Below the pieces are notes generated by a model. That model was not told the DNA's origin. It saw nothing but the letters and a program-made list of their open reading frames with translations, and did no database searches. Position numbers and translations under genes: made by a program. Positions 1 to 11,111 of a stretch of 64,000 nt of DNA are shown here, piece after piece. The DNA is from Aurifilum marmelostoma (lineage: Eukaryota > Ascomycota > Sordariomycetes > Diaporthales > Cryphonectriaceae), in the NCBI GenBank assembly GCA_027559495.1, contig JAMXSV010000004.1, positions 1,787,001 to 1,851,000 on the forward strand, written 5' to 3'. Each line of letters begins with the position of its first letter. Position 1 is the stretch's first letter.

Positions 1-2040
1 CGACTCCTTGCGGCGCTCGATCTCGTCAACAAAGCGGCCAAAGTTGGGGTTGACAGACCGCTCGTTCTCGAACTCGTACTTGGCCTCGAGCTGCTTGGAA
101 CCGTACTGAATGAAGGGCTCGAACAGGGGCACGCAGTCGAGGAAGATGTCTCCGATGTTGCGCACGACGTGGCCGTTCTGTTGTCGGTCCGTCAGGGACT
201 TGGCGAGCCTCGAGCTCACCGAATGGATGCTCGGGGGGTCGATGATATTGCTGAATATGTTGCGGACCACCTTCTCCCGGCGCTGGGGAGGAATGGGCGA
301 CGCCTTGGACCGGAGCGGGCTGATCCAAAAGTCGCGGAGGTATTCCAGATCCTTGCAGAAATCCCGCTCTGTGTAGCAGATCTCGGATATGACCTCCTGC
401 CTCTTCTTCTCCTTGTCGGTGACGCCGTCGGCGACCTCCTTGGGCACGCTGTTGATCCACAGCTTCTGCTCGTCGGTCTGGTCGATGTCGTCGTCGTTGG
501 CAGGCGCCTCGTCCGTCTTCAGGCCGGCGCCGATCTTCAGGTTCAGCCTCGAGACCTGTTCCAGCCGCCTGGGGCACGCGATCGAGTAGCACAGCTGATC
601 CCGTGTGCACGTGGGGGAGTAACACTCGGACAGGAGGACGAAGACACCGTTCACCGGGGGCTTGTCAGACTCGTCCTCCATCATGGTGTCCCTGAACTGG
701 TACATCTCGGATGCCGAGTCCCGAAGACGGTGCTCGTAGGTGACGTCGTGGAAGTACTTCTGGGCGTCGAGCGCCCGGCCGAGCAGGAGAGCCAGATTCC
801 TATCGGTCGTCCTGATGATGTACGAGAGCACGTCCACAGCCTCGGAACCGCTGAAGGCGTTCTTATACGTCAGCTCGTTCTTGGTGCGGTCGCCCGTGAT
901 GATCTTTTCCCGGAAGCACTCGCCGACCCGCGACAGGAGCGCGGGATAGACGAGAGGGGGGCGTATCTTGGCCGTCAGGGGTCGCTCGCTGTCTATGGTC
1001 GCGCGGCTCATGGATGGCCGGTGGGCCAGCGTGGTGCTGTCGGACCTCTCGGAGATGGAGGGCGCGATGGTCGAGGCCATGGACATGGTCCGCCCGCTGT
1101 CACCGCTGGCCGAGGACTGCACGCTAGATCTCGTCTGGGACCCTGGGGCGGGGGTGAACCCGCCTCCGTTGCTGAAGCCATTGTAGCCGTCCTGCTGGTG
1201 GTACTGCTGCTGCTGCTGGGAAGTCTCGGCGGAGGGCACCCTCCTGTTAGGGATGACCCTCCCGCTCATGGTCTGATGCGCATCACGCTCGTGGCCTGGG
1301 TAACCACCAGTCATGCTCATGGCCCGCTCGTCGTGACGTTCGGGCACGACCCTGCCCTGGGCCGTCGTGCGCGACGAGTGTGAGTTGTAGGGCGAGTGCC
1401 GGAAGGCGTTGGCAGGGGCCTGCGAGCCGCCTCCGCCTTGGTACTGACCTCCCGGAGGAGGCGGCGGCGGCGGCTGCTGTTGATACATGGGCTGCCTCGG
1501 GGGACCAGCGAGGGATTGAGAGCGGTACGAGTCGGAATTCAGAGCCGGTGCGGGTCCCGAGCCGTTCTGATAGAACCTCTGCGCGGGCGTCCGAGCTCCA
1601 TACGCGCCGGGCGGCGGTCCTCTCTGGTCGAACCTCGGGGGCATGGGCTGTCCTGGAGGATAACGACCCGGCGGCCCCTGAGGCTGTCTCTGCTGCTGCA
1701 GGTACTGCTGAGACGGCACCTGAGAGCCGCCGGATATCGACCTCTGGCCCTGATAGTAGCCATTGGACATGCTCGCGTCCATCGTCCGGGTCCGCTCGTA
1801 GGCAGCCTGGGGAGCCATGCGAGGAGGGAGGGGTCGCTGCATCGAGGACATGGTCTGGGTGCGGTCGGCGTGCATCATCTGCGGCGGGACGGAGGAGGAG
1901 GTCATGGTCTGGGATCGGCCGGGCCCAGGAGAGGCGCCAAAGATGTTGGCGTAGGCGGCATCTCGCTGTTGGTATTGGCCACCATAGTCTTGATTTTGTC
2001 TTCTCGGAGGCGGCATGCGGTCTTGTTGATAGTCGGCCAT
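1..2040 (-). CDS. rom2: Rho1 guanine nucleotide exchange factor (Rom2 type), 5' part, runs off left edge
   Basis: The minus-strand frame is open without a stop from ATG 2040-2038 to base 1, giving about 680 residues of a protein that family members complete at roughly 1,200. Residues 1 to about 345 are low-complexity, rich in Gln, Pro, Ser and Arg (start MADYQQDRMPPPRR), with several S-x-T-M repeats. About 360-445 is a DEP-like domain (ALLSRVGECFREKI ... DSASEMYQFRD). From about 545 a DH (RhoGEF) domain begins (KRQEVISEICYTERDFCKDL ... LRDFWISPL) and is cut by the window edge. The PH and CNH domains expected of this family would lie outside. In yeast and filamentous fungi such proteins activate Rho1 for cell-wall integrity signalling at sites of polarised growth. 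The start is the first ATG of the frame, and no intron is needed in this part. Family assignment is firm; choosing Rom2 among paralogues is inference. Confidence 0.9.
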   Translation of the reverse strand, partial: MADYQQDRMPPPRRQNQDYGGQYQQRDAAYANIFGASPGPGRSQTMTSSSVPPQMMHADRTQTMSSMQRPLPPRMAPQAAYERTRTMDASMSNGYYQGQRSISGGSQVPSQQYLQQQRQPQGPPGRYPPGQPMPPRFDQRGPPPGAYGARTPAQRFYQNGSGPAPALNSDSYRSQSLAGPPRQPMYQQQPPPPPPPGGQYQGGGGSQAPANAFRHSPYNSHSSRTTAQGRVVPERHDERAMSMTGGYPGHERDAHQTMSGRVIPNRRVPSAETSQQQQQYHQQDGYNGFSNGGGFTPAPGSQTRSSVQSSASGDSGRTMSMASTIAPSISERSDSTTLAHRPSMSRATIDSERPLTAKIRPPLVYPALLSRVGECFREKIITGDRTKNELTYKNAFSGSEAVDVLSYIIRTTDRNLALLLGRALDAQKYFHDVTYEHRLRDSASEMYQFRDTMMEDESDKPPVNGVFVLLSECYSPTCTRDQLCYSIACPRRLEQVSRLNLKIGAGLKTDEAPANDDDIDQTDEQKLWINSVPKEVADGVTDKEKKRQEVISEICYTERDFCKDLEYLRDFWISPLRSKASPIPPQRREKVVRNIFSNIIDPPSIHSVSSRLAKSLTDRQQNGHVVRNIGDIFLDCVPLFEPFIQYGSKQLEAKYEFENERSVNPNFGRFVDEIERRKES

Positions 2041-4494
2041 GGCTGTGATGGACAGAGTCGGGAAGGGGTTGTCGTTTGAGAGGAGGGGGGGGGGGGGGAG
2101 GGAAGGAGAGAGGGGGGCGTGTGCGGCGGTGGGCGTTGGGCGGGCGTCGGCCGTCGGGGCTTCTAGAATTGAGAAGAGGTGTTATCAGCACACGCGAGCG
2201 TGCCCATTGGAGATGGATGAGGAGGTGGGTGGTGGACGAGATGAGGCGTCTGTAGGAGGAGAGAGAGAGGGGGGTGGAGGGGGTTGTGTCTGGTTGTGTG
2301 TGCCTCCGTCCGGATGATGGGGGGAGCAACTTTTGGTGGCAGCAGCACCGGAGTCAGGACGCACGACGGTACCTTACGTACGCGGCCATGCCCATGCCAT
2401 GACACGAATGGCACCAGTCCAGTTCAGTCCAGCCCAGTTCAGTTCGAGGACGGGGCAGGGCAGGGCAGCAAGGGGAAAAAGGGAAAAAGTGGACCCTGGG
2501 GAACCTTACTCACAACGCCCTGAAAGTGCGCAGTCCTTCTCCTCCCGTTCCGCCTGGCAAAGGATGGATGAATCGTTGGGACCTTGTGTGTGCGTGTCTG
2601 GTGGTGGTGGTGGTGGTGGTGGTGTGTCTGCCAGGGCCTCAAACAGACGGCTGCCGACCTTGGTCGAGACCTGCTGCACCTCTGTGGACCGCTGGCTGTT
2701 GTGTAGAGATGACACAGAGGCCCTAAGCTTAAAGCTGGAGCTGCACGCGAGAAGCAGGGTCTTGTGTATTTGTGCTGTGTAAGTATGTTGTGTGCCCGTT
2801 TGCCTCCTGTGCGCAGTTGTGTAGATCGGCAACGCCCGGTAATGATATTCGGTGGTGGTGGTGGTGGTTGTTGTGTGCCGAAGATTGCGTCCTGCACAGG
2901 GCTGCAGTCGGACTTCGTGGTGGTGGTGGTGGTAGCTTGAGCTGCTCGGACGGTACTCCGTAGAGAGAGGTAAAGGGGGGGGGGCAGAGATTGGTGGTGG
3001 CTGCCACTGGAAACAGTAGAAGAAAAAGAGACAAGAGGCCCTTGTTTGTCTGCCCGCCTGCTTAGCTATTGTTGTTTGGAGGTTCAATAATAGTGCTCAG
3101 GGCACCCCTCCAGCTGGCTTTACACTGCTCACATGCAGCTTTTTTTTCTTCTTCTGCTTCTCCTGTCTGTCTGCCTCTTGCTTTGTTTTTCACCCCTTCA
3201 TATGCGTGGTATAGGGAGGAGGAGGGGGAGGATGTGTTGGGGGAAATTTTTGTCAAATGCGACCCTATTGCAGTCGAGATTGACTTGTAGATCGATGCAG
3301 GTAGGCGTGCGTGTGTTATCACACAGATACAGGAAATAGGTGATGCGCTACAGTGCTGGCAGGAAGACCATGGATGCTCATAGAAAAATGGCTTTGAAAG
3401 GTAAGAAGGAAAAAAAAAAAAATTAAAACCATCCAGGTCGTGTCTTCTTGTAGATGAAGGATTGGATCCGAGCATTCATGAATTCTTCTCGCTATGTTCT
3501 CTCCATTTTCTTCTTGTGTCCTTCTGCAAGACAGATAAAGTAAGGGCCAACTGAAACTTTGCATGTGCGTGCTGCCTGTATTTTTGACACTGCACGATAA
3601 GGACGATGGACGCCAGTGACCCATCAGAGGAATGGTGCTCAGTGGATTGCCTGTCAACTACAATGGAAAGACAAAGGCGAGGCAACTACAGCAGCACAGG
3701 CAATGAGGGTGCAGATTCAGTCCTTGACTTGAGAAAAAGACTGACCAGCTTGCTCCTGTTTCCCAACAAAGTCAAATCTCATAGACGAAACCACAAGCTT
3801 AAGTATATTTTTTTTCCCAAGTCACAAAGGGACATGGAGGGGTGGTTCATTGCAAATGACGCGGCACGGTTAACCTGTCCCAAAGGCCCCCCCTTAAGCA
3901 ATGAGTGCTCAGCTTGCCCTGGTGCTAATCCTAGGTCCTCGGCTGCGGGTATTAGCGCTATAGTGCGCCCTGTGGTCCCCTGAACACTCAGTGGTCAAGG
4001 ATCCTTTCTCAGCTACAGCATCTTGGTGCAAGGTAATAATGAACTAACCATGAATGTACCTTGAGAGTTGGCAAGCAAGCAGCAATTCAGACGCTCAGTA
4101 GGGGTTCTGCACCCACTACAGTACTACACATAGCTCCAGTCAGCCCTCTGCGTAGTGAATCAAGTCTGTTCTTGGGTACTATGTAGCCCCTGCTTCACTA
4201 CATAGGCACCATTGCTATTGTAGTGCATGGTGGCTCTGACATCTGATCCCTGCAGCCCAGCGGATCCTGCCTGCTGCTTAGTCACCAATTGAGCATCTCC
4301 CAGGATCGTAAGCTGGAAGCTCCTCTGGTGCTCGTGGTCAACGTCGTCAGCGCCTTTAGCAGCCATCAACCGCACTCTACGCGACAACCATCCAGCCATC
4401 TATCCGAGCGCAGACCGAACAGCCCCCTCCATACATACTATCCGTACCTCGGGTCTCTTCGACTGGTCTCAAGAAAAAGGTACACGTCGTGACA
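2041..4494. other. Intergenic region: leader and promoter side of the RhoGEF, upstream of V-ATPase c'
   Basis: No supported gene. The RhoGEF-proximal part holds a 14-base G run (2085-2098), three TGG-type microsatellites (about 2600-2624, 2851-2867, 2917-2934) and a CT-rich strip near 3150-3190. This looks like a long transcribed leader or promoter. The ORFs here, such as 3606-3983 on the plus strand, have no recognisable domain and unlikely composition. Confidence 0.6.
2600..2934. repeat. Three (TGG)n microsatellites
   Basis: Short perfect TGG/GGT tracts at about 2600-2624, 2851-2867 and 2917-2934 lie in the leader or promoter side of the minus-strand RhoGEF gene. On the transcribed strand they read CCA repeats. 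Confidence 0.8.
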
Positions 4495-5254
4495 ATGGCA
4501 GACTCCGAGCTGTCCCCCAAGTTCGCGCCCTTCATCGGCATGGTACGCACACGCCTTGATCCTGCAGATCCGTCAGCCCATGTGCTCGAGGACGTTGCCG
4601 ACTGGACTCTTCTAACCACCTATTTCACAGGGCGGCATCGCGGCAGCCATGATCTTCGGCTGCGCAGGAGCAGCATACGGAACCGCCAAGTCCGGCATAG
4701 GCATTGCTGGTGTGGGAACATTCAGGCCGGACCTGATCATGAAGGTCGGTAGTAAGCCAGCTTGCCCTGGCCTCCTTTCCCAATCAACAGCACCCAAGAG
4801 AAAAATCATCGTACATGGGTTCAAACTAATTTCCTCGCCGCTCGACAGTGCCTTATCCCCGTCGTCATGTCCGGAATCATCGCAGTCTACTCCCTCGTCA
4901 TATCCGTCCTGATCGCGCAGGACCTCGACCCCAAATCTAGCTATAGTCTCTTCAGCGGTTTCATGCACCTCGCCTGCGGTGTGTCCGTCGGCATGACAGG
5001 TCTAGCGGCTGGATATTGCATCGGCGTTGTCGGGGACAAGGGCGTGCGGGCCTACATGTACCAGAGCCGCATCTTTGTGGGCATGGTTCTGATCCTCATT
5101 TTCGGCGAGGTCCTGGGTCTTTACGGGTCAGTTTCTTCTCGTCTTTCCTAGGAAGATGGCCTGAATCCTCCTTAGCTCCTGGTTACTAACTGATCATGGT
5201 CTTACTCGCAGTCTTATCGTCGCGCTGATTCTCAACACTAAGAGCAAGGGCTGA
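4495..5254 (+). CDS. vma-11: V-type proton ATPase subunit c' (proteolipid, Vma11 type)
   Basis: Four exons, 4495-4542, 4631-4744, 4849-5126 and 5212-5254, join to 160 residues, the usual proteolipid length. Each intron is GT..AG; the last has a perfect TACTAAC-type branch site. The protein begins MADSELSPKFAPF, contains AAYGTAKSGIGIAGVGTFRP and GLAAGYCIGVVGD, and ends in ILNTKSKG. It has four hydrophobic helices and the proton-carrying glutamate in helix 4 (LILIFGEVLG, Glu141). The start, the GTFRPDLIMK segment and the NTKSKG tail fit the fungal c' isoform better than subunit c. It would sit in the Vo ring of the vacuolar proton pump, alongside c and c''. Intron 2 must use a weak GTCGGT donor, because the better GTAAGC seven bases on breaks the frame. 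c versus c' assignment is from recalled family sequences. Confidence 0.93.
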
Positions 5255-6464
5255 TTGTCTACAACCATCATGGAACCACGCATACTATTAGCCGGAGAAA
5301 GAGCGAGGAGACGGGCAGACACGTACGAAGAGGGGGGGGGGCGACATGGCTGTAACAACATCACAAGAGGGGTTGCCAAGCTAAGGGCAAGGAGTACAGC
5401 GTTGCATGGTTTTGGCGTTTCTGGGAATTTCTTCCGATGTAGACTTGAATTGTACGACGGATGGAGCTGACAGCGTTCAGATTAATCCCCCTGTGACCAA
5501 CAAGCAAGCCAGTGCAGCAGACGACGACTTGGCTTCATCTCGTCGTTGCATTCACCTTGAAAGGGAGGCTATCCCACTCAACGCCTTGACGCCAGTGTCC
5601 GAGATCAACCACAAGAGGGCCCCCTCAGCTCAAGTGTCTGGCGTGCCTGGGCTGGCAACCAATAGAAATTGATGTTCTCTGTTCGACCTAATCTCTTTCC
5701 ACCTTCCCGAGGTTAGCCCTCATCAATCCTTATCTCAACCAGCAAGTGATGTGTGAGAGATGTTCGCCTTCAGACCACCATCCATCGAATTCGAGAGGCG
5801 ACCCCACCTGCACTTGCAACACACTGGAGGCTCGTTCCTGTTGCCAAAAAAGAACATGACTGCAGATTCTGCAGCTAGTCTCACAAGCAAGGGACGGGTT
5901 TGGCGGAGTACAGTGCGGCGGCGTAAATTCTCCATCTCCAATGTACGCGACACGGGCTAATTTTATCTCAAGGCCTATCGCGTGTCAAAGTCGAAAGGCC
6001 TTGGTCAACCCAAGGAGGACGAGGAATTCCGAAGAAACACGGCTGCGATCCTTTTCATAGAGCTGATTTGCCTCCTTCTCCCCGTCGGGTCAAGCGCGGC
6101 TAGCTGCCCAGAAAGAGGCAGGACGAGTCGCGCTGGTCAACTGAGACACCGTCGACAACACATTCCTGAGCGCCTCCACGCCTCCCTGTGACCTGGGCGC
6201 GTCCACCTCTTCCCTGAGATCATGGCCCTCCCTCCGGAACGTACCGAGAGCACAATCACCTGAGTGGTAATTTCGAATTGAATCACGATGGATTCCAGCG
6301 CGCCCGGGAGACATTTGTTGGTTACATGGCGCGCGTCTTCTTGGGTTTTAATTTTCATCTATAAATCCCGAGCAGACCTGAATGCTGGCAGTTCTGGCCC
6401 TCGTGGGGGAACTTGACTCCCTACCACACTCGTTGTTGCCTGATTTCTTCTTTTTGTTGCAGTC
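5255..6464. other. Intergenic region between V-ATPase c' and the modular secreted protein
   Basis: About 1.2 kb with the 3' side of the V-ATPase gene and the promoter of the next gene. Short ORFs on both strands (for example 5760-5960 +, 5735-5953 -) have no recognisable product. The last 60 bases before the next ATG are CT/T-rich, as in many fungal leaders. Confidence 0.6.
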
Positions 6465-9158
6465 ATGAAGAGATCTCTGCTTACAGGCTTGCTGGCCAGC
6501 ATCGCCACACCGGCCCTCGCTGCCGCCCAGGCAGGCGATGTTGGTGCTTTTGGTGTTCCCCCCTCCACCCCCTTCTGTTTGTATCACGTATTCCTCCACC
6601 TACCTTGAGACTATATCCCCGGGTCCAGCCGTTGCCACTGTAACGCAGCCTGGCGGGGTCGTTACTGTCACGCAGCCTCCTGCTCAGAGTTCTACCGCAC
6701 CGGCATTCTTTGACCAGATCATTCTAGAGATCATCCCCCTCACAGCCGCTGGTCGAAAGCGTCAGGCGGCAGGGTCAGGTGTTGGAGGTTTCATCAGCGT
6801 CGGCTCAGAACCGAACCCATCGAGCTGTTCTGACGCGACCACGTTCAACCTGGGTGGTGGGGAGCTGATCTACAATGGAGAGGCTGTCTTCGCGGTCCTA
6901 GAGGACGAGGTCTACATCGAGTTCCGCACCGCCGGCACGCCCCCAGCCGGCGCCATCACCACCACCTTCGCCAACAGCAACGGCTACCTTGCCTGGGAGA
7001 ACTTCGAGTTCTTGACCGGAGCCGCCTCCTTCTGCCAGGTTGCGACGACTGGACAGGTCTATGCCGTCTTCGAGGGCGAGTTCCCAGACGGCTGTGTCAC
7101 AGTTGCCCTCCAGGCTTTCAATCGTAAGTCAATCTCGACGGTACCACTCTGCCGCTGCCGAGAGGCTGTCTTCTCTCTGTCAGATCAACAAAAAAAATGC
7201 AACGGGTTGGATGCTAATCAGGAGTCTACAACAGCCGCTGACTGCCAAAACGGAAACATCACACCCACCAGCACTACCGTGCCCCCCACCCAGTCCGTTC
7301 CCACTGCTACCAGCCAGTTCACATTCTTCCCCAACGGGACCACGAGTTCCGCCTCAAGCACATCGAGCTCTTCGTCTGCAGCCTGTCCGTTCTCCACTTC
7401 AGGGTCCTCGGTCTTGGACGGCGGGTTTGAGTCTGGGACGAGCCCATTTGTGATTACCCAACAGGGCGAGGGATTCACCGTCTCCATCCTGCCCGCCTCG
7501 GACAGCCCTGCACCCAACAACAACCTGTGCCAGTATTTCCTGGCTATCAACTTTGCTGGCGGCAACGCCTCGACGCTGGTCTACAGCACGAGTGTTTCGA
7601 CTGACGCAGGTGTCGAGTACACCATCACCTTCCAGGGCCTCTTCAGCGAGGGCTCCCAGCTGACCAAGAGACGTACTCTCGACGGACGGCAGGACGATGA
7701 TAGCGCATCCTGGGATGTCTCTGTGGACTCGACTACGATCGCATCTGGGGATGCCAGCGGCGGCACGCCTACCTGGCAGACCTACAGCGGGCAGTTCATT
7801 GGCACCGGGGATGACGACCTCGCCATCACTATCACTGCGTCAGGGTCTCAGAGTTACTATCTGTTCGACGACTTCGTCGTCGTCGCCAACAGCATTCAGC
7901 CCTCCAGTTCCAGCACAGAGACGTCCGAGACTACATCCTCCACGGAGGCCCCGTCCACAACACCTGCCAGCGTGTCAGCCTCGGAGACCTCGTCCCTCGT
8001 GTCCACTGAGTCGCCCTCGATCACCGTGGCGCCTTCGTCCAACTCCGTCTCCTCCACGGCCACAATGTCCTCCACCTCGAGCGTCTCTCTCCCACCCCAG
8101 CCGACCATCACCGCCGGCCTCCCGTTCTTGATTGACCTGAGCTTGTACCTGCATACTGTCGGAGATATCATCACAGGTGTTGACTTTGACCCAAGCACTG
8201 CCTGGCTTGAGGACTCGGTAGACACTGATGCGCAGACTCTGTCCGGGACTGCACCCGATGTCGTCGACCCGGGCACAGTCACGGTCACCATCGATGCTGA
8301 CGATGGAACCACTGTCGAGCCCTACACTGTGAGCTTTACGATTGCTATTGTCTATGGAGTGACCTCATCCTCGTTGACGTCGGCGGGCCCCACTTCCGGG
8401 GCAACGGCGCCCATCACCTCCAGCGCCACTGCGGCGGCCTCGAGCGCGACGTCGTCCTCGTCGAGCAGCTCGACGTCGAGCGCCTTCTGTCCGTTCACCA
8501 CCTCAGGCTCCATCTTTGTAGACGGAGACTTTGAGGACCCGAGCCTGGTGGGCCCGTTCACGCTCACCGGCGACATCAGCCTCAGCGCATGGGACCAGGT
8601 GATCATCACGGCCGATGCCAGCCCCACGGCGAACAAGCCGGCCGACCTCTGCAACTACGTCCTCGAGTTCGAGGCGCCCCAGCTGCTCCAGTCTGGCACC
8701 TCGATCTACCAGTACAACTTGAGCACCGTGGCCGCGCAGTCCTACTCCATCTCCTTCGAGGCGGCGGCCTGCGGCTCTATCACATCGCAGACCTTTGCCG
8801 TGACTGTCAACTCGCAGGTCCTCGTGACGGTCAACGTCCCTGTGCAGTGCTCGTGGAGCTCATACCAGTACACCTTTACCGCCAACTCCACGACCACCAC
8901 CCTGGGCATCGACCTGGTGGCATTACTCCTCACGGATGGTACGTCTTTCTGATCCCCCCCCCCCCCCCTTCTTCCAAAATATGTAACTGGCGGAAATTGT
9001 GAGTCGACCTTTTTGCTGACATTTCTGTGACTAATTCAGCGGCGTACTACTTTGATAACTTCATCATCATCCCCACAAACGCCGCATCCAGCACCACCAC
9101 CGCCGCCCCCACCACACGTGCCGTCACCAGCGTAGCCACGTCTACGACCTCGAGATAG
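6465..9158 (+). CDS. Secreted Ser/Thr-rich modular protein (two lectin-like modules around an Ig/cadherin-like domain), apparent one-base frameshift near the start
   Basis: ATG 6465 opens a clear signal peptide (MKRSLLTGLLASIATPALAA). That frame meets a stop at 6606, while the frame one base on codes the rest. The break falls in a six-C run (6558-6563); ignoring one C gives an uninterrupted reading into CITYSSTYLETISPGP, a pattern usual after fungal signal peptides. Introns are placed at 7124-7183 (60 nt, the only length that keeps frame; a branch-like GCTAAT and AG at 7221 are out of frame) and 8939-9039. The product is about 843 residues. An N-terminal domain is followed by two modules each starting CPF(S/T)TSGS (from about 7383 and 8489) and ending in YLFDDF or YYFDNF, like carbohydrate-binding jelly rolls. 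Between them lie Ser/Thr linkers and an Ig/cadherin-like segment (about 8101-8350). No catalytic motif is seen. A cell-wall or adhesion role is inference. Confidence 0.8.
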
Positions 9159-9858
9159 ATAGACTGACAACTCTTGTTTCCTTTCGCTTCTTTTTCTCTC
9201 GTGTCTTTCTCTTCTGCGGAACATTATTCTTGTAGCCCCCCTTTTTTTTTGGTTTTTTTAATTATTTCACCTTAATTCTTCTGGGAAAAAGGCTCTGCAC
9301 AGATTTCGAGGCGGGCATTTGATATGAAATACATATATATTCAATGTCCCTGGGTCTAGGAGACCTGTGCCTGGCAGATTCCAATATACTACATTAAACA
9401 AGTCCCTGTGCCCTTGGAGTCTACCATGTCGTACCCTTTGGTAAGGGTGTGTGTGAGTAACGAGTGTTTTGCGGAATTGTATTCAATCATGATAAGCTAC
9501 TTTTCTCCTACTGCCAGTGTGTGCTGCATACATTCCGGTTCATTGACATTATTTGATCTTGCAAACATAAGGTCGTGTCGAAACATTACGGTTTCATCCC
9601 AGCTTGAATGAATGCACCCACATATGCACCATGCAATGCTGCTGCTGCTGAGCAAGAATGAAAATCAAACACGTAACACTCTGTCCTAGGATAAAAGTAA
9701 CGGACGCCCTTTGAACCCAAGAAAGAAAGCCAAAAAGAAGAAGAGAAAAAGAAGAGAAGGAGGGAAGAAGGAGAGGGGGGGGGGGGGGGGCAAAGCCACC
9801 ATGAAGACCAGAAGAAAATCAGCCTCTCGACAGAAAGCTGAACCTATCGCGCCGCAGC
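9159..9858. other. Intergenic region between convergent genes
   Basis: The 3' flanks of two genes facing each other. It contains T and A runs (about 9241-9262), a purine-rich strip ending in a G run of about 16 (9775-9790), and no ORF of note. Confidence 0.6.
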
Positions 9859-11111
9859 TCAACGACGGTAGGTGAAACGACGAGCAAGTCGACCGCGCGA
9901 CAAGCCCGTGTTGCTCCTCATGCCCTGGCGCAACTTGTTCCAGCTGCGCTCGTTCTCGTCGCGCTCCCGCTGTTGGGCTAAAAGTTTGTTGGTAGCAAGT
10001 CAGCAAATTATACTCTTTTAGTCAAAGAGATATTTTTCTTCTTTCCCCTCCTTTTGGCCTTTTCTTTTTCCCTCTTCCTCCCGTCATCAGGGGAGGAAAA
10101 AAAAAAAAAAAGAAATGGCCAACCTACCGAGAAAGAAATCCCACCGCCTATCCTCCCTATACAGCACCGCATCTCCGTTCTCCCTGGCCAACCTCTCCCT
10201 CCTGGCCCTGGCAGCCGCCTCCTCGCCGACCAGGTACGGGTCCTCCAGCGGCCTGACGCGGTCGCCGCCGCCGCCCCCGCGCGGTGTGTCGGACCCAGAC
10301 CCAGAGCTGCCCTCCTCGTTCACCCTGTCGAGCACACGGGCGGCGTTGCGCAAGAAGCCCTCGCCGCTAGACATAGCGGCCTGGGCGCGGCGGGTGGCGA
10401 CGCGCTGGTACGTCGGGTTCGTGTTGACGATGCTCCACGAGGGGATGCGGAAGGCGCCCAGGGAGGGCATGTCGGAGGCGCTGCGGCGGGGGCCGGGGGG
10501 GATCGGGGGCAGGCCCGGGGTGGAGAGGTGCGCTGTGTTGGAGGGGAGCAGCGTCGGGAGGCTGTGCGTGCGGCTGGCTGCTGTAGTGGTGGTGGTGGTG
10601 GTGCTGCTGGTGGTGCTGCTGGGCCCTGCTGTGGTGGAGACGGCGTTGCTGGTGGGGCCGCCTACCACTGCGCTGGCAGCCGAGGATGTGTTGTTGTTGT
10701 TGTTCGAGGAGGGCGGTGAATACGGTGGGATGGATTCGCCGTTGGAGATTGTGGTGTGGTAGGAGGGGGCCTCCGAGACTGGAGAAATAGAGGGAAACCG
10801 CCGAGTTAGTATGGCACGTATGTATTCGTTTTCTGTGCATATATATATTGTCGTGGCCCGCAGTTCCTGGTCCAGGTTGGGTGGAGGTGTGTATAACCCG
10901 ACAAGGCCCCTTGCTCCCCAAGCTGGGCGCGGAGGTATTTGGGAGGCAACCAGGATTCAGACGGCGCACGAGTGGGAAAGCGTTGGCATCGCTAAAGAAG
11001 AGAACCCTACTCACCGTAGGAAGGGGCAGCAGAGCGGATCGATGCCGTCTCAAAGTCCTGCCTGCTGTAGCCGCGCAGGACTGTGTCGTTCTCAAATGTG
11101 AAGGTGGCCAT
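9859..11111 (-). CDS. Conserved ascomycete protein of unknown function with basic coiled C-terminus
   Basis: Three exons on the minus strand: 11111-11015, 10778-10128 and 9977-9859. Introns have GTGAGT..CAG and GTAGGT..TAG ends, and the join gives 288 residues with consistent phase. The start MATFTFENDTVLRGYSRQDF is the first ATG. Residues 33 to about 120 are low-complexity with Asn, Ser and a Thr run. The middle has FRIPSWSIVNTNPTYQRVATR. The C-terminal third is charged and probably helical (RPLEDPYLVGEEAAARARRE, LARENGDAVLYREDRRWDFF, RERDENERSWNKLRQ) and ends in an Arg-rich tail. I recognise the pattern as recurring in filamentous fungi but know no function. No signal peptide, membrane segment or catalytic motif is visible. 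A nuclear or cytosolic adaptor is only a guess from composition. Confidence 0.82.

Noticed and set aside
169..1383. 404-residue plus-strand ORF
   Set aside because: It lies antisense to the RhoGEF DEP/DH coding sequence, which has clear domain matches; the plus reading has no domain and is a GC-driven shadow.
1283..2329. 348-residue minus-strand ORF
   Set aside because: Other frame over the low-complexity N-terminus of the RhoGEF; the domain-bearing frame is the open one starting at 2040.
3606..3983. 125-residue plus-strand ORF upstream of V-ATPase c'
   Set aside because: No recognisable domain, unlikely composition, no splice or context support.
7184..7221. Alternative acceptor at 7221 with GCTAAT branch in the modular secreted protein
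   Set aside because: It would give a 98-nt intron and put a stop seven codons on; the 60-nt intron ending at 7183 keeps the frame. A base error in the nearby A run could reverse this choice.
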